A stretch of DNA of 64,000 nt, from contig VXAU01001099.1 of assembly GCA_013399695.1 (NCBI GenBank), positions 3,644,525 through 3,708,524 of the forward strand, written 5' to 3'. This document shows, one piece after another, positions 42,401 to 54,400 of this stretch. Source of the stretch: Formicarius rufipectus. Lineage: Eukaryota > Chordata > Aves > Passeriformes > Formicariidae. Within the stretch, counting starts at the first letter, position 1. Every line of letters starts with the position of its first letter. The translations under genes were made by a program, and so were the position numbers. Below the pieces are notes generated by a model. It was not told where the DNA came from. It ran no database searches and saw only the letters and a list, made by a program, of their open reading frames with translations.

Positions 42401-45400
42401 TATTACTTTGAACCATATAGTTCTTGCATGTGGGAACAGCACTGCATTCAAATATGTAAATGTAGAGCTAAAGCACAAGGAGACAAAGCTTTCTGTAAGA
42501 GGATGGGCACTGGACAGCCTTCCTGGATCCAACTCCAGAATATCTAACCTGACAGGGGTCCTGTCCAGGATTCTGACCATTTTCACCATTAGTAGTGCCA
42601 AATGATGCAATGATGCCATATGAGAAATACACTCAGGATGGCTGTATCACTAAAACCAGAAAAATGCCTTTTTATTTCTGTTTTAAGTAAGGAAATGGAC
42701 AGGGTAAGTGTGAAAATAAAGTGTGGATCCCTTCACCAGGTCCTCAAATTTTGTCAGGGCTCTTTTTTGCTCCAGGTCCCAACAACACTGTAGCTATTTT
42801 TCAGCAGTATTCACAAAAGACTGAATCTGCCTACAGAACATCCTTTTCATTAGACCCCAGGAAAGAAACACAATCAAATGAGCCCTTAGGAATAACCTGC
42901 AGCAAGACTCTAAGTTACATCCATAGTACTTATATTTTGATGTAATAAAAACAACTCTCCCAGTAGTGAAATATTCCCTTCTCCAGAGGCAGAACAGTCA
43001 AATCCCCACGACAGCTTGGCAGCAGGAACAATAACAAAAAATACCTTTCTGCTGGCATGTTATGCCTGAAGAAAGGAAATTTTCCCCTGGCCCATTTATT
43101 AAAAGCTTTCTGGACAAATCACAAAGCTATCCTAAAACCAAACACTACTCAGAGAATTGTTATGCTAAAGTCATGGTTATATTGTTTTTAAATTCATCAG
43201 AAAGAGGTTCAATTCAACTCTGGGAGGGAAAAAAAGGCACTCAGAAAGCCATATGAATAGATATTTAAAATAGTCATACACTCCTTATTCCTCCACTTGA
43301 AAAAGAAGTTACCCATAAAGTATATAAAGAAGATGAAGTTGCAGTTTCAAACTGAAGTATTATCACAGAGAACACATGCTGAAAGTTATTTATAAGGCTT
43401 TGGTGAGACCAGAACTAAAACACAAGAAGTTTACTTTTAGGGAATTTGCCAGTAAATCAGTTAAAATTCAGAAAGAAACTTAAAATAAGAGTGAGCAACA
43501 GAAGAATCAACTTGAAAAAGTTGGAAGAAAGCTTTAATGATAGAGTAAGAGCTCTAATAAAATGTGTAGTTCAGTCAGGTAGCTCTTATTTGTGCAGTCT
43601 CTCTGAATATAGAAAAACTGCTCATCCCACAGATGCCAAGATGTAATTACAGACAGTGCAGAGCACACACCACCTACTTTTTGTTTCGGTTGACCTGAAA
43701 GAGAGGTCACTCTGCACAATGCTTGGAAAATGCTATGAATTCATATGCAGTGACAGCTGGTAAAAATGACTGGTAGCTAAAGCAGTACTTGTGTGTAACA
43801 TTGTACAAGAAGTTATTGCATGGTCTTTAGGTCTCGGGTGGTGTGGATTCCTTGGAGATTGTGGGAAGGCAGACTGGATACCATGGAGGCTGTTCAGTAT
43901 CAAGGGATGTCCAGCCTGGAAGGCAGACTGCTCTGCTTTCTCCTCTTTTATATTTTTTCCTATTTGTTTCTCAAAGCAGCCTTCTGTTTGTATTTCTTAT
44001 GATTCAATACCTTGGCCTTTACATTCATTATTTCACCAAGATACACATCCTTTCCTCACACTATTCCCTTCCAGTATTAATTCTGGTTTGTGATCACTGT
44101 CATGCTTGGGAGACAATTTGCATTTGATATTTTCTAGTGAACTTTACCATCCTGTCCCATATGATTTTTATTTCTGTGGAGTTCTGCATAAGGGCTGTGT
44201 TTTGACCAGCAGTGGGATTGCTCTCAGCAGATTGCTTTTCCCTCTGTCACAGCCAACCATTTGTGAATTTAAAAAGCTTTATGTTCCAGACATGGAGAGC
44301 AGATGCTAACACACCTTTTTTTACAGCAAAATTTGTCTGCCTGCCTCAGATTATATACTGTGAATGTACTGCTTTCTTCATGTGATCAGTCGATGAAAGA
44401 CTTCACCAAAAAACCACTGTTATGTCTGCTCAGAGTCATATTTCAGGACCAGAAACACAACTTGCTCCTTTATTTGATCATGGATATAAATATGAGAAAT
44501 TTGTGGTATCTAGCTAGCTGGCAGACAGGAAGGAAATGTTTGCATTCAAATGAATACCACAACAGCCAATTGGATCCTTAAGTAAAATAACGACCCTAGG
44601 AGTGCACATGGAATTATCAACATTAAAAAACTGTTTATAGTCCATTCAAGTTTGTATCAAAATGGTATATAAACAGTTATGTCTCAAAATCAGGTGCAAG
44701 ACAGAAAAGCATTAAAATATACTGATATGTTTTGGGAGTCTGGAATGAAAGTCTGGTGCTTATGTCTTTAGAATAATATATGATGTCCCTAATTTTTATT
44801 ATTATCATAGTTCCTTGTGCTTCTGTTACTCAGACTCATCACTGCCTTTTGATTTAGGAGCAGAGTTAATGCTCTGACTTTCACTTACAGAACCCTAATG
44901 GTTTGAAATCCAACTGAAAAAAAAGAATCCACCTGCATTTGCCTCCTTGTGATATTGATCCAGTTGCAGTTAGAAGCTTGGATGCAATGTGAACATGATC
45001 ATGCCTGAACAGAGGCAGACTTGCATGAGATCAATGAAGTTATTGTAGAACAAACTCCCTGACAAAAGACAGGGGGCACAGTGCATCACAGAAATGGGTT
45101 ATTTATTGCTACACTGTCTTTTCCAGGAGACATTTTCTGATTGGCATAGCAGAACATGGTTACATAAATGAAGACTGTTTCTGTGCCCCATGAACTGTAA
45201 GCTACTTGAAAATCAACCCAAAGTCTGACACGTGAGACAGGAAGATTTTCTGTGTGTGAGGATAACTGAGTATAAGCACGTCACTCAATGACTAAGGGAA
45301 CCCTTTATGACCAAGGGGACTCTTGAATATAAAGATGGAATGACTAACCCTGATCTGCAAGACAATTCTTGCATAGCCCAGCAGTGATTCTGCTCACATC

Positions 45401-48400
45401 TGCAAAGAAGGACCTTCAGAGTATCCTTCAGACAGAGAAACAATTTATGTCCAATGGGAGAGGGTCAGAACGTTTACTCACATGTTTTATGTTGTAAATA
45501 AAGCATTGGCCTTTCTATTCTAGACATGGGGTTATTGGGAAGGTGAACAGGCCAGGCTGTGGGAACATACCAGTCTCAAGGTCATGGTTCATTTGCCCTG
45601 CCACCTTTTTCAGTAATTCCTACTCTGAATGGCTAAAGAAAAACAGAGATCAAATTTTAAAATAATCCTGGAGGAAAGACCTTTATGGCAAAGCATACTA
45701 TTCCTTGTTTATAATCACACACACACAGACACAAGAACAGACAGCCTGAGAGAGTCGGCAAGGAAATCAATTAAGTAAAAGAGTAAAAGAGGTGATCATG
45801 GGTTAAGCTGCATAAATTTGTGTAGTGTTTAATAGACATGGCTTTAAATGGAAAGAACCCTTAGCAATAGTATGCAGTGTCTGGATCTCTGAGATAATTT
45901 GGACTCTACACAAAACATTGATGGTTGGGCCTAGCTGTGGTATTAAGAAGAAGTTAAGGAAATTTGACTGGTTGTGCAGTGAGCACAGGGTAGGAGATGA
46001 TACAGTCTGACAAAGGTAAAAAATATTTTACTTTTTTTTTTTTTTCCCCATTCAGCTTTAGGCAAAGATTAGAATTTCAAGGAACATATTTCTAGCTGAG
46101 AAGCAACCAGAGGAGCTGTCATTTCAAAATCTTGGGAATGCAGCTGCTAATACTGTTTATAATGTGCCCAGCTGATGGAAGGGTAGACTCAGGCACTGGT
46201 TTCCTTCCCACCCTGAAGAGTGATGCACTTATTTTGTGTAGAACTTATTATCCCAGCAGGACCATGATGCCAGCCTATCATGCTCAGAGCAGAACTTTGT
46301 GCCAAAGGCGTGGGGTTAGCACAGGATTCAGCACAGGGCAGCAGGGGCAGAGATGTGCACAGCAGGGAGGGGCTGCTTGGCTCTGCCCAGGTGACCCACC
46401 TGAGCACAGCCCAGTCCCCATCAGAGCACAGCCCTGTCCCCAGCAGGGCACAGCCGTGTCACAGCAGGGAGGGGCAGTTGGGCACAGCCCAGGTGACCCA
46501 GCAGAGCACAGCCCAGTCCCCATCAGAGCACAGCCCTGTCCCCAGCAGGGCACAGCCGTGTCACAGCAGGGAGGGGCATTGGGCACAGCCCAGGTAAGAC
46601 CCACCTGGGCACAGCCTGGCCACCAGCGCCCCCTGCTGGCCACGCCGCGGAACTGCCGCCACCCCGCTCCCTGCTCGCGGTGCAATAATGTGCAAATAAA
46701 TGTGTAAATAAATGTCCTTCGGGCATCCCTGGGCGTTATATTGGGATGATCCAGAGCGTTTCGTGCAGCACTCAGAGCCTGTGGGTGTCAGGGCAGCTGT
46801 CGCAGAGCAGGGGATTCCTTACCATTGAGAAGCCACGTGATGTGAGGCACAGGGACCCCTCCCACACAGCACTGCAGCACGAAGTCTTGCCCTTCACTCA
46901 CAGTGCAGCCTTTCAAGACACTGGAAAAGCACGGAGCAACCTCTTCAACTTTAGGCCCTTTAAAACCAAAATGAAAACAGTTCCTTCAACCCAAACTGAC
47001 CAAATTAGCTTTACCACTTAGTGACTATTTCTAGGTATGCTTAGGTGATGTGATTTGGCTAACCACAGTGAAATGTTTAATTGAAGGAGAGAAATCATTT
47101 TGAGGCGTGGCCTGCTGTAAAGAAGGGGTTTTTCTATCATCCACAAAGCAGGCATTGCCAGCCCTGAAGCTCTGTCTTAGGGGGTGGTTTTCCATGCCAA
47201 AATCCACCCTCTGCAGCCAATCACTAGAAGCATATGTAGCATTATTACCAGAGAGCTCAGCACAAAAATCAGGAAGGATAATTCTTCTCTCCTCTTGTCT
47301 GTCTTCTCCCAGTCCCTGTCCTAAGCATCCCCTGGCTGGTAGTGAGAAGCAGGGAGACTTAAGGTGAAGTTTATAGGTCTCTCATGAGACAGAAAGAGAA
47401 TATCTCAGGTATCCTAGTTTAACTTCAGGCAGAGCAAATAGAGAAATGTTGCATAAACATGATCATAGATCCAGGACAAAACCTAAAACCAGGTGAAAAC
47501 ATTAGAACTGAGGACAGGAATCACTAGAGGCCAACAAATTTTTTAACCAGACCAGTAAGATAGTGCCTTGAAGCTTAAAATAATTTGTCACTGAGACATG
47601 TGTTTGAATTTAGCAAAAATGCAGTTCTCGTTCCTTCCCTTTTCTTCCTTTTCACTTTACTGTACAGGGTTGGTTTGTGCTTGAAAATCATTTCAGATTT
47701 TCAGTGTTCTATAGAAATGCTAAGCAACTCCAAAAGAACTAAATGCAGAACATCAATCAAATCTTTGGCAACCTGTATTAAATATAAGCATTAATAGAAA
47801 ATGTGAGTAAAGAATAGCCCTCCCTCGATAAAAAACAGTCATTAAGATGGTTTTAGCAGGACAAACAAGAAAAACACTATGTCAGAAGGGAAATTGATGC
47901 CAAAAGTGGCTTGCCTGCTGTCCCACACCACCTTATTCACAGCAGTGGGAATCAGAATTAACCTGCATTGAGAAGTCCAATAAAAATTGTGCAGTCACCA
48001 CCCTCTGACAGCTTAAAAGAGCCCAGACTTGGTTTTCAAAGTGCAGGTGGGCTCAGAGCTACTTACTTCTGACAGTTAACAACCAGCTGGCAGAAGTCTG
48101 GCCTTTGGGGTTGACAGCTGTGCAGCTGTAAGAGCCACTGTCCCTCAAACAGGCTTTCTTTAACCACAGGCAATGAATTCCATCTTCTTCATGTATTTGA
48201 ACATCTTCCCCAGCTTTAACAGGTCGACCTTCTTTGAACCACTTCACCTCTGGCTTTGGTTTCCCTGAAACTAGACAATCAGGCATTTGGATTTTTATGC
48301 ACAGGTATTCCCCTTAGTGTAATTCCATTATTTATTTAATTGTAAATTAGGTACAATTTACACATAATTATATAAACCTTAATGGGCAATATACAAAATT

Positions 48401-51400
48401 ATTGTTCTAAAAGACAATAATGTCAAATTGTCAAAAATGTGTCATTTGTCAAATGACAAATGTCAAAAGACAGTTTGACATTTCTGTTCTTCTAAAATCT
48501 CTTGGCCAGTCCATCCTTTAAAATAACAAATATTTGTGGAAAAACCCTATCTGAAAAATAATTTCTACCTGAAAATTGTTCTAAAAGTCACAGACAAAAT
48601 TGATGTGATGAGGTATTAGATGAGACAGAGAGAAACTTCTCCTCATTCCTTTCTACTCTGCTAAATTGGTTTCTCTGAGCACGTAGTAGTACTTTGCAAT
48701 CCACAAAATCACTGCTGAGGTTATTTATTCTGGGACTGCTCAGCCTGGAGAAGAGAAGGCTGGAGGGGAATCTCATCAATGTATATAAATATGAAGGGGG
48801 AATGTAAAGAAAACATAGCCAGGCAATTTTCAGTGGTGTCCAGTGAATACAAACTGAAACACAGAACATTTTGTCTGAACATAAACACATCTTTACTGCA
48901 AGGGTTACTAAGCACTGGCACAGGTTGCCCAGAGAAGTTGTGAAGTTTCCTGCTCTGGAGATATGCAGAAGTCACCTTGATTCAGTCCTGGACCACCTGC
49001 TTTAGGTGATGCTGCATGAGCAGGCAGGAGGGCCTGTGACAGCAGCCCTGGTCTCTGTTTGCAGAGAGGATTCACAGCAGAGTTTCTTGATAACTCATTG
49101 AAGAGCATTAGGGATGTGCCACTATAACTTCCTTGCAGACACCTTGTCCTTGCATACAAGAGCTTGTGCTTCAGGTCCAAAGCCAAATGAAAAAAGGGAC
49201 TATATTTCCATACCAAACAGGAGCATGAATTAGTTAAAGCTTGCAAAGTATTTGAGATACTCTGACAAAAAAACAATTCATGCTTTTAGTACTAATTTAC
49301 CTGAAAATAAACTACTCAAAAGGTGCCAGAATCTTTGGAATTTTCCCACCCCTCCTTACTCTCTGGGCTTGTGATATAAATTGCATTCTGTACTCATGGG
49401 GCAAGAGCTATCAGGAAATGAAATAAATTACCATGATTGTTTGTGTGAAATTTTTTTTTTTTTTGCCTCCAGAGACATAAAATCCAATTTCTCTCTCACT
49501 TATGGGAAATAGTGCAAATATTATTTTTAAAAAAATAGTACAAAAATGCTTCCACATTATTTTCTACAAAAATTGGAATTAAAAAAAAAAGAAAGAGAAG
49601 CGTTCCAAATCTACTACCCATATTCAACAAAATGCAGCTCTTGTTACTCTTCTGAGAGGTTAAAACCTGGCCAAATTTTGTGGAGCAAATCCTAAACCTC
49701 CCTTTTAATTATGACTTTATCATTTCAGCTGTTTGGAAGCACTCAGATCAGGCTGACTTCATATGAGACATAAAATCAGATGCCACAAGGGAAATGCAGT
49801 GACTGATTGTATTTTCTTATCTGATAATTTTTTGGCTCAAGGGCAATATAACTAATTACAGTTCTGGAAAACGTACCATGCATTTTCTCTCTTGCACCTT
49901 CTTATAGGAGAGCCTAAAACTGCCTCCTAGAAAGAGCAGGACTGGTTATAGCTGGGAAACCCCAGATGAGAGGGGTGATGGACACTGTGGTATGGGATGG
50001 TTTGAAAATTTCATAAAGACAAGTATTGTGGCAACAGCATTGGATTCTGCATCAACTTCCAAGAGGCCTTAGGAGGAGAACTTGCAAAGAAAGAGGAATT
50101 GCTTCCCCACTTCCACACACAGAAGGGGAACCTGACTAATTCCAGGGGCTCTGATAACCTTCATCCCTTTACCTTTGCTCTGGAATTTAATCTCCTGGCC
50201 TTCTGATGCTTCCAGGTTCTGTGGATGACTCTCAAACCGAGGGGGAATTCCCAGAGGCTCCATCTTCTCTTCCATTATAGACTTCTGGGCTCCAGATCTG
50301 TTTTCTGCTTCTCTACTCCTTGGACTGACTTTCCCTGGCACAGGTGGAGTTTGTTGAGGTGATGTCAGAAGCTGCACAGCCCTTTTCCTGTCTTCACCCT
50401 GCCTGATGGAAGTGGCCTGAGGTTCTGCCTTTGATTCTGGTTGCAGTTTGACAGCTTGTAGTGTGATGGTGCTTGAAGTTTTCTGCAAGACTGGAGGTCC
50501 CTTTTTTCCTTCTTTATGTTCTTCAGGAGACACTGCTTTGGCTTCTTGGTGCTGTCCCTGCTTACTTTCAATCGCTTCTCTGGTGATGTAAAAGGACTCT
50601 CTCTTTGCTGACACCCTGTCTTTGGTTTCAACCATGAGTTCTGTGCTGCTGGACTTCAGGTCTTTAGCAATCCCATTGCTAGTTGCCTGTTTGAATTCTG
50701 AATTTTCAACAGCTTTAACAGCAGATGTGGCTGGTTTTGGTGGCATGCTGAAGGAAAATGAGAAGTTTACAGATATATTACACTGTATAAAGGCTAATTA
50801 TTATTATCAGCAATTATATAAATGTAAAAGCCCTTAGCAAGGCAGAAAACTATTTGCCTTTAGATTCCTTCACAAAGATCAAAAATGTGATGAAAGAGGT
50901 GGAGCAAAAAGATTCATAAAATGCAATCAGGGTTCAGACTCTGTCTTAGCTGAGGAATTTCTGGATACAAATGCAGGGCTCAAGTTCTAACACGTTTTGT
51001 GAGTCAGACACACTAACCTTGCACACTGCCTTAGATAGGGAGCAATTGCATGAGACTCTGAGTGACCATGATGTAACACCACTTCATGCTTTCATACATT
51101 GAGGTCATGCATAATTATAGCTCAAATACCACATAAAATAATTCCCTAAAGGGAAATGAAAGGGTAAATTGTGCAGTAAATTTACTATTTCTAATTACGG
51201 TGTCTTGTAATTTAGGTGATTTTAAAAGAGGACTAGAGGAGGGAGAGGCAAATTAAAAAAAAGAAAAAAAGAAAATTGACTAGACATATAGATTTATTAG
51301 GAAGAGCTTCTCGGAGCTGTGATGGATCTGCTGCTCAGTCCTTTGGGAGCACAAGAGTAGATGACTAACTGGGAACTTGAATCTAAGCTTCCTTTGCTGA

Positions 51401-54400
51401 AGCTGACTGCCCTGACCGCTAAGCTATTACCTGTAGAGCAGTATGTCTGTGTCTCCCACTTCCAGACAGCTTAGAGCATTTCATTCCCCCATTTTCTATT
51501 CGTGAAGAAAAGTAATATTATAAAATTATTCTTAAAAATATTACAGTAATTTAACTTTAAAAATCTTGATAAAGTCCTCTTTCTTGCTCCTTTACTCTTG
51601 CTTTGGATGTATTTTCAGACAACAGCACAGACCACGGCCATGCCATGCTTTGTTTATGACAGCAAAGAACAACCAGCTCAGCACTGACAAGAAGCAATCA
51701 GATTTTTGACTCCAAAAAGGAAATTTGACTACCTGGTTCAGGGTACAATTTCTCCTCACAGGGCTGGGTTTTTTTCCAGATTACACAACTATTTGACTAG
51801 ATGAGAGCAGTAAGCATAAAACTATCTGAATTTTCCTTTCCTGGACCAGAGCAGAACTCTGTACTTCATAATGTTGCCACCAGTTCCACCATTTCATAGG
51901 AGGCCTACCAGGACAACTGAATTTGGCAGTAAAAGAGAATGTCTCATTCCAAGTAAACATTTCCTAACTTCCAAATACAGACCCCAAAACATTTATCACT
52001 TTGTGAGGAAAGCTCATGCAATAAATGTCAAAATTAATGCACTGCAATTAAATATTCTGAGAAAACACTGCAGTAAAAACATACCATGGTGGTTGAGCGT
52101 ATGTGTCAGCCTTCTCTGGACCTCAAATAGAAAAGAAGAAACAAGTAACTTATACATATAATACTGTACACAATTCCATAAATTTGAAAGATTTTAAGCA
52201 AAGGATATACTTAAGAACCTTCATTTTTAATCCAGTGAAGTCAAGATTGACCATCACCACACCTGAAATTGATATGGACAACAGCAAGCTGCTCAGCTGA
52301 AACACAAAGAGGTCTTGGTCCATTATGAGACATTGCTGGGTCATGTTCTCAAGTCCCTTGACAATTTAAGGTTCTGTGAGCCTCAAAAGCTCTGTGTTGG
52401 GAGAGAGAAGTAAGGAAGAGATTCCAACTGGGAGGCAGCTCATCAAACCTTATGATACTTCCACAAAGTTTGAAGAAGTGGAGAAAGACAAACCATCCAT
52501 CAGTTCTACACCTGAGCATGCTCATGGTGAAACTGCAGCTGTTCTCAGGCTAAAACACAAAACCGAACTGAAGTAGTAAAACCTCCCAATACCTGGGGCC
52601 ACCTGTAAATATCTACCAACTCATTTGCTGCATAGCAAGTATTATCATGTTTAACATGAATAACACAAAAGCCACTGCATTCCATTTCTTCTCTTTGCAC
52701 CACCAGGAAATCTGGGAAGGTGGCTGAGCTATACTGATTTACCAAGATGTCTCCTCAGCTGCATTGATAAAACCAAGCATGTATTTGCCCAAAGTTAGTC
52801 TCTCAGCATGCAATCCTCCAGGCATTCTCCCAAGCCTTGACAGTATTTGTTTCTCTTGGGGGCAGCATGAGATAATAAACCGCTGTGAGGAGAGAAGTAC
52901 CATTCCAGGTCAAATACCAATCACACCTCTCCACTGCCCCCAGATCAACACTTCAGGATGCAACTCATTTTCTCCTGGTCAGATCAAAGTTGCACCTACG
53001 CTGTTGTCAGCTGTGAGACTTGAAACTACAGCAGAAAGACATGTAAAAACTAGTTTGCAAGATAACAAAATTTTCAAGCCATCAATAAGCACTCCATAAA
53101 AATGCTTTCAGAGTCTCTGCCTCAGGAAAAAACCAAAATCATGTGATGGATGATACCCTGATCTACACTGTGTTTTGCAAGCAGAAACTCACATCTAAAT
53201 GCTTAGACTTGCCATACCATTCAGAGTGACCAAAAGAATCTATTTACACACAAACAAAAGTTGCAGTGAGAAAGGGAAATAACCCATTGACCTCACTTCA
53301 ATAAACCTATCAATAGACAGTAACAGAAATATAAAAAATAAAGCTGGAAAGAGGCTGGATAAATGCAGAAGAGGAGGTTGAATAACTACTGGCTGCAGAC
53401 AGGACAATAATATGCAACTCTGTAAATTAAAAAATCTTTTTCCTCTTCCCTCTCTACCTTCCTCTCTGGACAACTTGGGAAAAAGATGTAGCTATTTGAG
53501 CAAAAATATCCATATATGAGATTGCATGGATTTGAAAGAAAATACAGTCATTCTGAGCCACTTGACTGTCTGATAGCATCTTGTAGCAACTCTGACAACC
53601 TGATTTAATTGATAATGAAAGAATAGGTATTATATATTGTGATTAGGTAAGTGGAATCATCTGATTAGTCAAGGACGTTGCAGAAGAGTGCCCTTTTTAC
53701 TGACCTGTACTAATCCAAGAAAGAATGCCCCCATTATTCAGAGATGTGGTCAGCATCTGAAGCAAACATACAGCACAACTGACTCTGTGACCCCAGTTCC
53801 GCTTCATCTCTCCAGGCAGATGTACCCATGGCAGAACAGAAAGCTCACCACTTCAGGGGGAGCAATTAAGGATAGAGTTTCATGTTTAGGAAAAAAAAGG
53901 CTTATTGAAAAAAACAAAACAGCCCTTTCAATACAATCTCTGTTGAATAGGCAAACTGTAGAAGCTTCTTCTGCAATGGCTTCATCAGATTGGAACTTAC
54001 AGATGAAAAGTACAGCTTGAAGTTGTATAAAGTATTAGTTGTGGTTCTGAGCATCCCAGGTGTAAATCTGCCTGCCATTTATATTCCTGACACCTTACAG
54101 AGTGTCAGCACTGATGTGAACCCAAAAATCTTGCAACAAAAAAATTCACTTAGGGCTGGAGCTGAAACCAGCAGCTGCTGATTTGATTGTTTAATTGGGT
54201 CCAGTGACTGCTGAAATGCCTCTTTAGTGGGGTTGCTGAAGGCTGTATTTTGAGGATAATGCAAAGGGCACCCTGAGAAGTATCAAACTGCAAAATGAAC
54301 TGTATAGGAGAATGCAAATACAGAACAAAACATCCTGAACTATTTATGCAAAGACATTTGGTTCCTTTACAAGCAGTGAAATCAGTGGGGTTGGGAGATG

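Larger units (their letters stand above)
41161..46822 (-). other. MYLK: MYLK intron, 5.7 kb
   Basis: Holds the 102-bp minisatellite and the CTCF-like motif at its 5' (right) end. A stretch at 43385-43640 faintly resembles an ancient CR1/L3 LINE, too weakly to annotate. Confidence 0.85.
48271..50172 (-). other. MYLK: MYLK intron, 1.9 kb
   Basis: Contains the TGTCAAA cluster and palindrome (48421), the CR1 fragment (48722) and a poly(T) run (49449). Confidence 0.85.

Noticed and set aside
43385..43640. Possible ancient CR1/L3 LINE
   Set aside because: Only GGCTTTGGTGAGACCA and a few scattered words match; not enough to call.
46132..46707. 191-codon open frame on the plus strand
   Set aside because: It runs through the 102-bp minisatellite, whose period is divisible by three, and other frames are open as well. 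No domain or codon signal.
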